A stretch of DNA of 64,000 nt from Cellulomonas persica (GCF_007989825.1 NZ_BJUA01000001.1:124001-188000); one strand, 5' to 3'. Counted from the stretch's first letter, positions 1 to 9,556 are shown. Program-made: numbers and translations. Notes: generated by a model from the sequence alone, not told the origin.

Positions 1-116
1 ACCAGACGGCGGCGCGACAGCCGGCGGCGGACGGGCCGGCACCGGTCGAGGACCCGCGCGACACGCCCGTGGACGACGCGCTGCGACCGCCGCGCCAGGA
101 CCCGCCCGCGCGCTGA
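1..116 (+). CDS. C-terminal tail of an unidentified protein (partial)
   Basis: An open frame enters from the left edge and stops with TGA at 114-116. The visible 37 residues are rich in Pro, Ala, Asp and Arg and look like a disordered C-terminal tail. No domain is visible, so the function cannot be given. It points toward the convergent EIIA gene, whose stop lies 88 bases further on. The call rests only on an open frame with typical high GC at third positions. Confidence 0.4.
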   Translation, partial: QTAARQPAADGPAPVEDPRDTPVDDALRPPRQDPPAR

Positions 117-204
117 CCGCCCGCCGCTCGACGTCGGTGTGCCCGCGGTCGCTCGTCGTCAGTCGCTCAGGTGGCGCTCGCGGCCGACCATGGCCGTCGC
201 CCGG

Positions 205-666
205 TCACTGCCAGGTGAGCAGCGGGTCGCCCGCGCGCACGCGGTCGCCCGCGGACGCCTCGAGGCGGATCGCGGCGGGGTCGGCCTGCAGGGCGACCAC
301 CGGGCACATCGTCGACATGCCCGAGGCGGCGACGTCGACGGGCGAGAACGTGAGCATGCGCTGGCCCGCCGTCACGGCCTGACCGCGCTCGACGAGCAGC
401 TGGAACCCGAGCCCGGCGAGGCTCACGGTGTCGATGCCCAGGTGCACGAGCACCGAGCGGTCACCGGCGACCTCGAGCGCGAACGCGTGCGGGTGCAGCG
501 CACCGACGACGCCGTCGCACGGCGCGAGCACGTCGAGCCGTGCGACGTGGTCGGGCAGGATCGCGATGCCCGGGCCGACGATCTGCTCGGCGAACACCGG
601 GTCGGGCACCTGCCCGATCGCGTGCACGACACCGGGCACGGGCGCGAGGATGCGCAGCTCGCTCAT
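205..666 (-). CDS. crr: PTS EIIA component, glucose/GlcNAc type
   Basis: A 153-residue cytoplasmic EIIA domain of the glucose family. It accepts phosphate from HPr and passes it to EIIB. His75 in LVHLGID is the expected phosphorylated residue and His60 in LHPHAF the second catalytic His; both sit in the usual beta-sandwich spacing. Length matches stand-alone Crr proteins. It follows the EIIB gene by about 50 bases on the same strand. In Streptomyces the same unlinked EIIA and EIIB serve the N-acetylglucosamine permease; that substrate is an inference here because no EIIC is in view. Confidence 0.9.
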   Translation of the reverse strand: MSELRILAPVPGVVHAIGQVPDPVFAEQIVGPGIAILPDHVARLDVLAPCDGVVGALHPHAFALEVAGDRSVLVHLGIDTVSLAGLGFQLLVERGQAVTAGQRMLTFSPVDVAASGMSTMCPVVALQADPAAIRLEASAGDRVRAGDPLLTWQ

Positions 667-718
667 CGGCCGTGGTGGGCGGGGTCTCGTGGCGGGCCTG
701 GGGCGGCTGCGGGGCGCG

Positions 719-949
719 TCAGCGCAGCGAGTCGAGCTCGGCGGCGAGGTTGTCGGCCTCCGGGCCGACGATCACCTGCACGATGCGACCCGACCGCACG
801 ACCCCGAACGCACCCGACGCCTTGAGCGCCTGCTCGTCGACGAGCTGGGCGTCGCTGACCTCGACCCGCAGGCGCGTGATGCACGGCTCGAGGTCGACGA
901 CGTTCGCGTCGCCACCCAGTGCCGCGAGGATCTGCTCTGCCTTGCTCAA
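719..949 (-). CDS. nagF: PTS EIIB component, glucose/GlcNAc type
   Basis: A 76-residue stand-alone EIIB domain that carries phosphate from EIIA to the sugar. Cys23 in EPCITRLR is the phosphorylated cysteine of the CxTRL motif. The frame stays open further upstream, but the domain begins at the TTG at 947-949, which has a GGGAG a few bases before it and gives the normal family length. TTG is a rare start. The gene heads an EIIB-EIIA pair and diverges from Enzyme I, so the roughly 190-base gap to 1138 probably carries both promoters. The nagF symbol is by analogy with Streptomyces. Confidence 0.85.
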   Translation of the reverse strand: MSKAEQILAALGGDANVVDLEPCITRLRVEVSDAQLVDEQALKASGAFGVVRSGRIVQVIVGPEADNLAAELDSLR

Positions 950-1137
950 GTGCGACTCCCGCTCTGCTCTGCTCCCGGCTGCGCTCCCGACTCTCCGCCG
1001 GGGCTGCCGTGCGCGACCTGGCCGTCGCTGCGTGACCAGCCTAACGCGCAGCCGCCGCGACACCCCCGCGTGTCCGGGTAGCGGCAGCCGACGGCGGCGG
1101 TCCAGACTGCGAGGAACCGACACGGAGGTCGCCGCAC

Positions 1138-2832
1138 GTGAGTTCCACCCCGCCCCCCACGGTGGTGCACGGACTGGGGGTGAGTCCCGGTCGAGTCGTC
1201 GCGCCCGCGGTGCTGATGCCCTCGCCCGTCACCGAGCCGCCCTCCGGCCGACGCCTGGCGCCGAACGCCGACCACGCCGCAGCGGCCGAGCGCATCTCGC
1301 AGGCGTCCGAGCGCGTGCGCGCCGCGCTCGACGAGGCCGCGGACTCCGCGACGGGCGACGCCGCCGACGTCCTGCACGCGACCGCCGCGATCGCCGCCGA
1401 CCCGACGCTGGTCGCCGACGCGGTGCACCGCGTCATGGACGACCACCTGGTGCCCGAGCGCGCGGTCTGGGAGGCGGCCGAGGAGGTCGCCGCGCAGTTC
1501 GCGGCCCTCGGCGGGCTGTTCGCCGAGCGCACGCGCGACATCCACGACGTGCGCGACCGCCTCGTCGCCGACCTCACGGGCCGGCCCGCGCCCGGCGTCC
1601 CGCAGCGCGACGAGCCGTTCGTGCTCGTCGCGGTCGACCTCGCACCCGCGGTCGTCGCGACGCTCGACACCGACCGCGTGCTCGCGATCGCCACGTCCGC
1701 GGGCGGCCCGACCGCGCACACCGCGATCCTCGCCCGCGCACGCGGCATCCCCGCGGTCGTCGCGGCGCGCGGCCTCGACCAGCAGGTCACCGACGGAGAC
1801 CTGCTGGTCGTCGACGGCGGTGCGGGCACCGTCACGCTGCACCCCGACGACGAGCAGGTCGCACGCGCCAAGGCGCTCGCGGCGGTCGAGCGCACGTTCG
1901 ACGGCGACGGGCGGACCGCCGACGGCCGCCGCGTCGAGCTGCTCGCCAACGTGGGCGCGCCCGCCGACGCCGAGGCGGCCGCGGCCGCCCGCGCGCAGGG
2001 CGTGGGGCTGTTCCGGACCGAGTTCGAGTTCCTCGACCGCGACGAGGCGCCCGGCATCGACGAGCAGGTGAGCGCCTACCGGCAGGTGTTCGCGGCGTTC
2101 GCGGGCCGCAAGGTCGTCATCCGCACGCTCGACGCGGGCGCCGACAAGCCCATGCCGTTCCTCACGTCGGACGACGAGGCGAACCCCGCGCTCGGCGTGC
2201 GCGGCCTGCGGACCGCCACCGCGCACCCCGACGTGCTCGAGGACCAGCTCACGGCGATCGCACGCGCCGCCGAGGCGGAGACCGCCGACGTGTGGGTCAT
2301 GGCGCCTATGGTCTCGACCGTCGCCGAGGCGGGGGACTTCGTCGCGCGCTGCGCGCGGCACGGCCTGTCGACCGCGGGTGTCATGGTCGAGGTGCCGAGC
2401 GCCGCGCTCGTCGCCGACCGGATCCTGGCGCACGCGGCCTTCGCGAGCATCGGCACCAACGACCTCACGCAGTACGCGATGGCCGCCGACCGTCTGCTCG
2501 GCGCGGTCGCGCACCTGTCGGACGCGTGGCACCCCGCGGTGCTGCGCCTCGTCGCCGAGACGTGCCGCGGGGGCGCCGCGCAGGGCCGACCCGTCGGCGT
2601 GTGCGGCGAGGCCGCCGCGGTGCCCGCGCTCGCCGTCGTGCTCGTCGGCCTCGGCGTCTCGTCGCTGTCGATGACACCGCGCGCGCTCGCCGACGTGGCG
2701 GCCGTGCTGCAGGCGACGACGTCGCAGGAGTGCGCGCGCCTGGCCGGGCTCGCCCTGGCGGCCGAGTCCGCCGAGGACGCCCGCGAGACCGTGCGCGCCG
2801 CGCTGCCCGTGCTCGCCGAGCTCGGCCTGTGA
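1138..2832 (+). CDS. ptsI: Phosphoenolpyruvate-protein phosphotransferase (PTS Enzyme I)
   Basis: Enzyme I, 564 residues, the usual length. It takes phosphate from phosphoenolpyruvate and gives it to HPr, starting the PTS cascade. The phosphohistidine lies in GGPTAHTAIL (His194). The C-terminal PEP-binding barrel has DEANPALGVRG and a late Cys in GVCGEAAA, as in the family. The start is a GTG directly before the coding domain. It diverges from the EIIB/EIIA pair, which supports a shared PTS function. HPr is not within the window. Confidence 0.95.
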   Translation: MSSTPPPTVVHGLGVSPGRVVAPAVLMPSPVTEPPSGRRLAPNADHAAAAERISQASERVRAALDEAADSATGDAADVLHATAAIAADPTLVADAVHRVMDDHLVPERAVWEAAEEVAAQFAALGGLFAERTRDIHDVRDRLVADLTGRPAPGVPQRDEPFVLVAVDLAPAVVATLDTDRVLAIATSAGGPTAHTAILARARGIPAVVAARGLDQQVTDGDLLVVDGGAGTVTLHPDDEQVARAKALAAVERTFDGDGRTADGRRVELLANVGAPADAEAAAAARAQGVGLFRTEFEFLDRDEAPGIDEQVSAYRQVFAAFAGRKVVIRTLDAGADKPMPFLTSDDEANPALGVRGLRTATAHPDVLEDQLTAIARAAEAETADVWVMAPMVSTVAEAGDFVARCARHGLSTAGVMVEVPSAALVADRILAHAAFASIGTNDLTQYAMAADRLLGAVAHLSDAWHPAVLRLVAETCRGGAAQGRPVGVCGEAAAVPALAVVLVGLGVSSLSMTPRALADVAAVLQATTSQECARLAGLALAAESAEDARETVRAALPVLAELGL

Positions 2833-2880
2833 GCCGACCGGGTCGTCGGGCACACGCGGAGCACGTGTGAGGATGGTCCG

Positions 2881-3264
2881 GTGAGAACGGACTCCTTCTA
2901 CGAGGCCGTGGGTGGCCACGAGACGTTCGCCGCGCTCGTCGCGAGGTTCTACGAGGGTGTGGCGACCGACCCGCTGCTCAAGCCGATGTACCCCGAGGAG
3001 GACCTGGGGCCCGCGCAGCAGCGCCTGACCGCGTTCCTCGAGCAGTACTGGGGCGGGCCCACGACGTACTCGCAGGAGCGCGGCCACCCGCGGCTGCGGA
3101 TGCGGCACGCGCCCTACAAGGTCAACCCCGCCGCACGCGACCGGTGGCTCGCACACATGCGCGCCGCCGTCGACTCGCTCGACCTCGCGCCGCTGCACCG
3201 CGCCGAGCTGTGGGACTACCTCGAGCGGGCCGCGCACTCGCTGATCAACACGTTCGATGAGTGA
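2881..3264 (+). CDS. glbO: Group II truncated haemoglobin (HbO type)
   Basis: A 127-residue 2-on-2 globin with GTG start. Phe23-Tyr24 fall at the B9/B10 position, the proximal haem ligand is His76 in RMRHAPYKV, and Trp89 occupies the G8 position that marks group II. Such proteins bind oxygen and NO and are linked to oxidative and nitrosative stress in mycobacteria; the role here is inferred. It lies about 50 bases after ptsI and the next frame begins at or just after its stop, so read-through with tesB is likely. Confidence 0.92.
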   Translation: MRTDSFYEAVGGHETFAALVARFYEGVATDPLLKPMYPEEDLGPAQQRLTAFLEQYWGGPTTYSQERGHPRLRMRHAPYKVNPAARDRWLAHMRAAVDSLDLAPLHRAELWDYLERAAHSLINTFDE

Positions 3265-3286
3265 CCCGCGTGAGAGTCTGCGGGGC

Positions 3287-4225
3287 ATGACCACGCACGA
3301 CCTCGCCGCACCCGAGCCTGCCGAGCCTGCACCGGCCGAGTCCGTCCCTGCCGGCCCCGAGCCGGCCGTCGCCGGCCCCACCGGTGTGGTGCTCGCGGCC
3401 CTGCGCCTGCAGCCGGACCCGGGCGACCCGGACCAGTTCACCGGGACGAGCCTGCCGCAGCCGCACGGGCGCGTGTTCGGCGGCCAGGTGCTCGCGCAGG
3501 CGCTGCTCGCGGCGGGCGCCACGGTCGACGACGGCCGTCTCCCCCACTCGCTGCACGGGTACTTCCTGCGGGCGGGCGTGATCGACGAGCCGATCACGTT
3601 CGCGGTCGAGCGCCTGCGCGACGGCCGGTCGTTCACCGCCCGCCGCACGCACGCGCTGCAGCAGGGCGTGCCGATCCTGTCGATGATCGCCTCGTTCCAG
3701 GTCGAGCAGGAGGGCGTCGAGTACGCCGAGGAGATGCCCCGGGGCGTCCCCGACCCGGAGGACGTGCGCTCGGTGTTCGACGTGCTCGGGCCCATCGACC
3801 ACCCGGTCGCGCGGTTCTGGTCGCACGAGTCCGCGTTCGACGTGCGGCACGTGGAGGGCGCGCTCTACCTCGGCCCAGCGCCCGAGCGCACGGGCCGGCA
3901 GATGGCCTGGATCCGCGCGCGCTCGCCGCTGCCCGACGACCAGCTCCTGCACCGCGCGCTGCTCGCGTTCGCGTGCGACCAGGTGATGCTCGAGCCCGTG
4001 CTGCGCCGCGCCGGCCGCTCGTGGGTCACGCCCGGCATGGCCATCGCGAGCCTCGACCACGCGATGTGGTGGCACCGCGATGTACGAGTGGACGACTGGC
4101 TCCTGTACGTCCAGTCGACGCCGAGCGCCCAGGGCGGGCGCGGGCTGGGCGCCGCACGGGTGTTCACGCGCGACGGCACCCTCGTCGCGTCGATCGCCCA
4201 GGAGGGCATGGTCCGGCTGCCCTGA
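3287..4225 (+). CDS. tesB: Acyl-CoA thioesterase II (TesB)
   Basis: A 312-residue double-hotdog thioesterase that hydrolyses acyl-CoA to free acid and CoA. The N-terminal hotdog includes PHGRVFGGQVLAQAL and GYFLRAG; the C-terminal hotdog includes SLDHAMWWHRD and ends ASIAQEGMVR, as in TesB. I chose the ATG at 3287. An in-frame ATG at 3257 overlaps the globin stop by 8 bases but has no ribosome-binding site. The residues after the start are Pro/Ala/Glu-rich and probably disordered. Confidence 0.9.
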   Translation: MTTHDLAAPEPAEPAPAESVPAGPEPAVAGPTGVVLAALRLQPDPGDPDQFTGTSLPQPHGRVFGGQVLAQALLAAGATVDDGRLPHSLHGYFLRAGVIDEPITFAVERLRDGRSFTARRTHALQQGVPILSMIASFQVEQEGVEYAEEMPRGVPDPEDVRSVFDVLGPIDHPVARFWSHESAFDVRHVEGALYLGPAPERTGRQMAWIRARSPLPDDQLLHRALLAFACDQVMLEPVLRRAGRSWVTPGMAIASLDHAMWWHRDVRVDDWLLYVQSTPSAQGGRGLGAARVFTRDGTLVASIAQEGMVRLP

Positions 4226-4362
4226 CGGCTACCTGACGGGTGCCCCGACAACCGCCATGACGAGGTGCCCCCGGAGCACCCGCCCGGACAGCGCCGGTGC
4301 AGGTGAGGGTGACGTTCCGGACGTCCCGTGCGTTCGGCGAGCGCGGCGCGCGCGCATGCCGC

Positions 4363-6663
4363 ATGCTGCCGTCCATGCCCTCGCTGCGACCATCCGTGAC
4401 CCGCGCCCTGCTGATCCTCGTGGCGCTCGTCGCCTGGCTCGCGATCGGGTCATTGGGCGGGGTCGCGCAGGGCAAGCTCTCGCAGGTCCAGACCAACGAC
4501 GCCGCGGCGTTCCTGCCGTCGTCGGCCGAGTCGACGCTCGCGGCCGAGGCGAGCCGCGAGTTCGTCGAGACCCCGGCGCTGCCCGCGCTCGTCGTGCTGA
4601 CCCCGCAGGACGGCGGTCAGGTGACCGACGAGCAGGTGGCGGCCGTGACCGAGGTCGCGCAGGCGTTCCCGCAGGAGCCTGTCCCCGGGACCGACGCGAC
4701 GTGGTCGTCGTACCTCACGGCCGACCCCGTCGTCACGCCGTCTCAGGACGGCGAGGCGCTCCTGGTCATCTACTCGCTCGACGCGGACAGCGCCGAGGAG
4801 CTCGTCGGTGACGAGGAGTCGGTGACGAACGCCTTCGTGACCGACCTGCGCGCGACCCTGCTGGAGGACCTCGGTGCGAGCGCCGACTCCGCGGGCGAGC
4901 TCGGCCTGAACGCCTGGGTCACGGGTCCGGCGGGCTTCGTGGCCGACCTGGTCACCGCGTTCGGCGGGATCGACGGCGTGCTGCTGCTCGTCGCGCTCGC
5001 CGCGGTGCTGCTCATCCTCGTCGTCGTGTACCGCTCCCCGCTGCTGCCGCTCGTCGTGATCCTCACCGCGGTGTTCGGGCTGTGCCTCGCGGGGTACGTC
5101 GTCTACGAGCTCGCCGACGCGGGCACGATCGTGCTGAACGGCCAGGCGCAGGGCATCCTGTCGATCCTCGTCGTCGGGGCGAGCGTGGACTACGCGTTGC
5201 TGCTCGTCGCTCGCTACCGCGAGGAGCTGCGCCACGCGGAGCACCCGGCCGACGCGATGCGTCGCGCGTGGCGGGCGTGCCTCGAGCCGATCGCGGCGTC
5301 CGCCGGGACGGTCGTCGCCGGCGTGCTCTGCCTGCTGCTGTCCGACCTCGGCTCGAACCGGTCGCTCGGCCCGGTCGCGGCGATCGGCATCGCGTCCGCG
5401 CTGCTCGCGGCTCTCACGCTGCTGCCCGCGATCCTGCTCGTCGCCGGCAAGCGCTCGCGCGTCTTCTTCTGGCCGCGCATCCCGCGGGCGACGCCCGAGG
5501 CGCAGGCCGAGCCCGACGCCACGGTCGAGGGCGTCGGCGGGCTGTGGGGCCGTCTGGCCCGCTGGGTCGCGCGCCGCGCGCGTGTCGTGTGGGTGGTGAC
5601 CGCGGCCGTGCTGGTCGGCTTCGCCGCGTTCCTGCCGACGTTCGACGCGTCCGGCACGAGCGAGTCCGACGTGTTCCGCACCGAGGTCGACGCCGTCACC
5701 GGTGAGGAGGTGCTCGCCGAGCACTTCCCCGCGGGCGCGGTCCAGCCCATCACCGTGATCGTCCCGCAGGACGACGCGCAGGAGGTCGCCCAGGCCGTCG
5801 CGGACGTCGACGGCGTCGACGCGGTGACGCCCTACACGGGCATGCCGGCGGGCGCTCCCGGCAGCGGGGACGCCGAGCCGGTCGTCGTCGACGGCACGGT
5901 CCGGCTCGACGTCACGACGACCGCGCCGTCGGACACCGTCGAGGCGACCGAGGCGGTGCGCGACGTGCGGACGGTGGTGCACGAGCTGTCGCCCGACGCG
6001 CTCGTCGGCGGCGCCGCGGCCGAGAAGGTCGACACGATCGACGCCGCGCAGCGCGACCTGCGGGTGATCGTGCCGGTCGTCCTGACCGTCATCATGCTCA
6101 TCCTCATGCTGCTGCTGCGCTCGGTCGTGGCCGCGCTCGTCCTGCTCGTCGCGAACGTGCTCTCGTTCGCCGCGACCCTCGGCGTCGGAGCCATCCTGTT
6201 CGAGCACGTCTTCGACTTCCCGGGCGCCGACCCGACCGTCCCGCTCTTCGCGTTCGTGTTCCTGGTGGCGCTCGGCGTCGACTACTCGATCTTCCTCATG
6301 ACGCGCGTGCGCGAGGAGTCGGTGCGGCACGGCACGCGCGTGGGCGTCGTGCGCGGGCTGGCCGTGACGGGTGGCGTCATCACGTCGGCCGGGGTCGTGC
6401 TCGCGACGACGTTCGCCGCGCTCGCCGTGATCCCGCTGCTCTTCCTCGTGCAGCTCGCGTTCCTGGTCGCGTTCGGCGTCCTGCTCGACACGTTCGTCGT
6501 GCGCTCGCTGCTCGTCCCCGCGCTCGTGCACGACCTCGACGACCGCACGTGGTGGCCCGCGCGGATCGGCGCGCGTCGCCGCGGCGCCCACCCGGCGGGC
6601 GGTTCACCGGCGGTCGCCGCTGCCGCGGGCGCCCCGACGCGCACCGACCCCACGGCCGGGTGA
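4363..6663 (+). CDS. MMPL/RND family membrane transporter
   Basis: About 766 residues with the duplicated MMPL plan: a TM helix, an outer loop (about residues 35-205), five TM helices, then the same again. The paired motif VDYALLLVARYREE and VDYSIFLMTRVREE marks each half and places the proton-relay Asp-Tyr. Such proteins export lipids or hydrophobic compounds by proton motive force; the substrate is unknown. The frame opens earlier at a GTG (4297), but the residues before 4363 do not look like membrane-protein sequence; an ATG at 4375 is equally possible. Confidence 0.85.
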   Translation: MLPSMPSLRPSVTRALLILVALVAWLAIGSLGGVAQGKLSQVQTNDAAAFLPSSAESTLAAEASREFVETPALPALVVLTPQDGGQVTDEQVAAVTEVAQAFPQEPVPGTDATWSSYLTADPVVTPSQDGEALLVIYSLDADSAEELVGDEESVTNAFVTDLRATLLEDLGASADSAGELGLNAWVTGPAGFVADLVTAFGGIDGVLLLVALAAVLLILVVVYRSPLLPLVVILTAVFGLCLAGYVVYELADAGTIVLNGQAQGILSILVVGASVDYALLLVARYREELRHAEHPADAMRRAWRACLEPIAASAGTVVAGVLCLLLSDLGSNRSLGPVAAIGIASALLAALTLLPAILLVAGKRSRVFFWPRIPRATPEAQAEPDATVEGVGGLWGRLARWVARRARVVWVVTAAVLVGFAAFLPTFDASGTSESDVFRTEVDAVTGEEVLAEHFPAGAVQPITVIVPQDDAQEVAQAVADVDGVDAVTPYTGMPAGAPGSGDAEPVVVDGTVRLDVTTTAPSDTVEATEAVRDVRTVVHELSPDALVGGAAAEKVDTIDAAQRDLRVIVPVVLTVIMLILMLLLRSVVAALVLLVANVLSFAATLGVGAILFEHVFDFPGADPTVPLFAFVFLVALGVDYSIFLMTRVREESVRHGTRVGVVRGLAVTGGVITSAGVVLATTFAALAVIPLLFLVQLAFLVAFGVLLDTFVVRSLLVPALVHDLDDRTWWPARIGARRRGAHPAGGSPAVAAAAGAPTRTDPTAG

Positions 6664-6673
6664 GGCGGCCCGC

Positions 6674-7669
6674 ATGGTGCGACTGCGCCGCGTCCGGATC
6701 GACGCGCCCGGCTGGACGCGTCGGCGCGCCGGGTCGGGGTTTGTCTACCTCGACACGGACCGCGTGCGGATCACCGACGAGGAGCACCTGACGCGCATCG
6801 TCGCGCTCGCGATCCCGCCCGCGTGGCAGGACGTGTGGATCTGCCCGCTGCCCCACGGCCACATCCAGGCCGCGGGGCTGGACGACGCGCGTCGGCGGCA
6901 GTACCTGTACCACGCGCAGTGGCGTGCCCGGCGGGACCGCCTCAAGCACGACCACGTCCTCGAGGTCGCGGCACGTCTGCCGGCCGCGCGCCGACGCGTG
7001 CGCCGCGACCTGCAGCTCGACGGCTTCCCCCGCGACAAGGCGCTGGCGCTCGCGTTCCGGCTGCTCGACCTCGCGTACCTGCGCGTCGGCGGCGAGGGGT
7101 ACGCCGCGCGGCACGGGTCGTACGGGCTCGCGACCCTGCGCAAGGACCACGTGCGCGTGCTCCCCCCGGCGTCCGAGGACGACCCGGGCCGCGTGCACCT
7201 GCACTTCCCCGCCAAGTCCGGGCAGATCCGCGACACCGTCGTCGAGGACGACGACGTGGCGAGCCTGGTGCGCACGCTCGTGCGGCGCCGCGACGAGAGC
7301 GACGAGCTGCTCGCGTGGCACGACGACGCCGGCTGGCACGACGTGACGAGCGCCGACGTCGCCTCGTACGTCAAGGACCGGCTCGGCCAGGACGCGACGC
7401 CCAAGGACTTCCGCACGTGGCACGCCACGGTCCTGGCCGCGCGCGGCCTCGCGGCCGCGGGTGCACCCCCGTCGTCGGACCGGGCGCGGCGCCGCGTGGT
7501 GACGCAGGTGGTCAAGGACGTCGCCGAGGAGCTCGGCAACACCCCGGCCGTGTGCCGGGCGTCGTACATCGACCCGCGCGTCGTCGACCTGTGGGAACGG
7601 GGCACGACGATCCGCCCGACCCGCTCGCAGGCCGTCGCCGAGCGCGAGACCCTCGCCCTGCTGACCTGA
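6674..7669 (+). CDS. DNA topoisomerase IB (poxvirus-like)
   Basis: 331 residues, the size of bacterial type IB topoisomerases. It relaxes supercoils through a 3'-phosphotyrosine. The catalytic Tyr298 sits in CRASYIDPRV near the C-terminus; LAYLRVGGEGYA carries one of the conserved arginines and KDFRTWHAT another part of the active site. It starts 11 bases after the MMPL stop, so the two are probably co-transcribed, though no functional link is evident. Confidence 0.93.
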   Translation: MVRLRRVRIDAPGWTRRRAGSGFVYLDTDRVRITDEEHLTRIVALAIPPAWQDVWICPLPHGHIQAAGLDDARRRQYLYHAQWRARRDRLKHDHVLEVAARLPAARRRVRRDLQLDGFPRDKALALAFRLLDLAYLRVGGEGYAARHGSYGLATLRKDHVRVLPPASEDDPGRVHLHFPAKSGQIRDTVVEDDDVASLVRTLVRRRDESDELLAWHDDAGWHDVTSADVASYVKDRLGQDATPKDFRTWHATVLAARGLAAAGAPPSSDRARRRVVTQVVKDVAEELGNTPAVCRASYIDPRVVDLWERGTTIRPTRSQAVAERETLALLT

Positions 7670-7768
7670 CGCGCCCGGGTGCGCCACGGACGCCGGGTCC
7701 GGTGGTCACGGTGCGGGTGCCCAGGGTCTCCGGGTGCGGCGCACGCGGCGCACCCGCACACTGCGACG

Positions 7769-9556
7769 ATGACCACACCGCTGCCCGACCTCACGCCGCA
7801 GCCCGTCGCGGACACGCTCGTCGGCCTGGTCCCGGGGACCGACGACGCGGGGCGTCCGCGGCCCGACGCCCCCCTGGCCGTCGTGACCGGTGTGACGGGC
7901 TACGTGGGCGGGCGGCTCGTGCCCGAGCTGCTCGCCGCGGGCTACCGCGTGCGAGCGCTCGCACGCAGCCCCGAGCGGCTGCGTGGCCGGCCGTGGTACG
8001 CCGACGTCGAGGTGGTCCGCGCCGACGCGTCCGTCCCCGAGGAGATCGAGCCGGCGCTGCGCGGCGCCGACGTCGCGTACTACCTCGTGCACGCGCTCGG
8101 CACGGGCCGGGAGTTCGCGCAGCGCGACCGCGCCACGGCGAGCACGTTCGCGCACGCAGCCCGGGCGGCGGGCGTCGGGCGGCTCGTGTACCTGGGTGGG
8201 CTCACGCCGGACGACGAGGAGTTGTCGGCACACCTCGCGTCGCGGACCGAGGTCGGCGAGATCCTCCTCGCGAGCGGTGTCCCGACGACCGTGCTGCGCG
8301 CCGCGGTGATCCTCGGCTCGGGGTCGGCGTCGTTCGAGATGATGCGGTACCTGACCGAGCGGCTGCCCGCGATGACCGTGCCACGCTGGGTCGACAACCG
8401 GATCCAGCCGATCGCGATCCGCGACGTGCTGCGCTACCTCGTCGGCGCCGCGGCGATGCCCCCGGACGTCAGCCGCGCGTTCGACATCGGCGGGCCCGAC
8501 GTGCTCACCTACCGCGACATGATGCAGCGCTACGCGCGCGTCGCCGGGCTGCGTCAGCGGGTCATCGTCGGCGTCGGGGTGCTCACGCCCCGCCTGTCGA
8601 GCCTGTGGGTCTCGCTCGTCACGCCCGTGCCCGGCGGGCTCGCCCGGCCGCTCGTCGACTCGCTCGTGCACGAGGTCGTGTGCCAGGAGCACGACATCGC
8701 CGCGTACGTGCCCGACCCGCCCGGCGGGCTGATCGGGTTCGAGCGCGCGGTGCGGCTCGCGCTGTCGCGCGTGCAGGAGGCGGCGGTCGCGACCCGCTGG
8801 TCGTCGGCGTCCGTGCCCGGCGCGCCGTCGGACCCGCTGCCCAGCGACCCCGACTGGGCGGGCGGCTCGCTGTACGTCGACGAGCGGCGCGTGCAGGTCG
8901 ACGCGTCACCGGCCGCCCTGTGGCGGGTCATCGAGGCCGTCGGCGGCGAGCGCGGCTGGTACTCCTGGCCGCTTGCGTGGCGCGTGCGCGGGCTGCTCGA
9001 CCGGCTCGCGGGCGGGCCGGGGCTGCGGCGCGGTCGACGCGACCCCGGGCACCTGCTGGTCGACGACGCCGTCGACTGGTGGCGGGTCGAGGCGCTCGAG
9101 CCCGGCCGGCTCCTGCGGCTGCGGGCCGAGATGCGCGTGCCGGGTCTCGCGTGGCTCGAGCTGCGGGTCGAGCCCGTCTCCGACGACGAGCGTGCGTCCG
9201 ACGACGAGCGCGTGCCCGACGACGAGCGCGTGTCCGACGACGAGCGCGTGTCCGACGACAGGGCCGGCTCCGGCGTCGCATCCGAGGCCTGGACGCGAGC
9301 GCCCGTGACGTTCTCGCAGCGCGCGCTGTTCCACCCGACCGGCCTCGGCGGTCAGCTCTACTGGTGGGCGGTCGCGCCGTTCCACGGCATCGTGTTCGGC
9401 GGCATGCAACGCAACATCGCGGCGGCCGCGGAGCGCGCGCACCGCGCCATGCGGCGCAGCGACGAGCGCACCGACGAACCTCGCGTCGCGAGCGAACCCG
9501 TCAGCGGCGGCGACGCCACCACCGACGATCGCGCTGGTGGGGCTCGAGCGTCGTGA
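7769..9556 (+). CDS. SDR-family NAD(P)-binding protein with C-terminal DUF2867 domain
   Basis: 595 residues. An atypical SDR/NmrA-like Rossmann domain occupies about residues 35-330, with the dinucleotide loop GVTGYVG at 41-47. The second half is a DUF2867 (START-like) domain that begins near SLYVDERRVQVDASPAALWR and ends near GLGGQLYWWAVAPFHG. The architecture is known in actinobacteria; the substrate is unknown. The DUF2867 part is interrupted by an acidic tandem repeat described separately. The frame opens at 7679, but the Thr/Pro-rich start at ATG 7769 fits better. Its last 56 bases overlap the convergent gene at 9501. Confidence 0.85.
   Translation: MTTPLPDLTPQPVADTLVGLVPGTDDAGRPRPDAPLAVVTGVTGYVGGRLVPELLAAGYRVRALARSPERLRGRPWYADVEVVRADASVPEEIEPALRGADVAYYLVHALGTGREFAQRDRATASTFAHAARAAGVGRLVYLGGLTPDDEELSAHLASRTEVGEILLASGVPTTVLRAAVILGSGSASFEMMRYLTERLPAMTVPRWVDNRIQPIAIRDVLRYLVGAAAMPPDVSRAFDIGGPDVLTYRDMMQRYARVAGLRQRVIVGVGVLTPRLSSLWVSLVTPVPGGLARPLVDSLVHEVVCQEHDIAAYVPDPPGGLIGFERAVRLALSRVQEAAVATRWSSASVPGAPSDPLPSDPDWAGGSLYVDERRVQVDASPAALWRVIEAVGGERGWYSWPLAWRVRGLLDRLAGGPGLRRGRRDPGHLLVDDAVDWWRVEALEPGRLLRLRAEMRVPGLAWLELRVEPVSDDERASDDERVPDDERVSDDERVSDDRAGSGVASEAWTRAPVTFSQRALFHPTGLGGQLYWWAVAPFHGIVFGGMQRNIAAAAERAHRAMRRSDERTDEPRVASEPVSGGDATTDDRAGGARAS
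9179..9268 (+). repeat. 18-base tandem repeat inside the DUF2867 coding region
   Basis: Four and a half copies of an 18-base unit, each close to TCCGACGACGAGCGCGTG. They encode a repeated SDDERV peptide. Units start at 9179, 9197, 9215, 9233 and 9251; the last is partial. The repeat keeps frame, so it lengthens an acidic loop without breaking the domain. Confidence 0.9.

Noticed and set aside
540-2870. A 776-residue plus-strand frame over ptsI
   Set aside because: Out-of-frame shadow of ptsI dominated by Arg, Gly, Pro and Ala.
946-3795. A 949-residue minus-strand frame opposite ptsI, globin and tesB
   Set aside because: It is the antisense of well-supported genes, with Arg/Gly/Ala/Val-rich low-complexity sequence and no domain.
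4450-6591. A 713-residue minus frame over the MMPL gene
   Set aside because: Antisense shadow rich in His, Arg, Glu and Asp, without known motifs.
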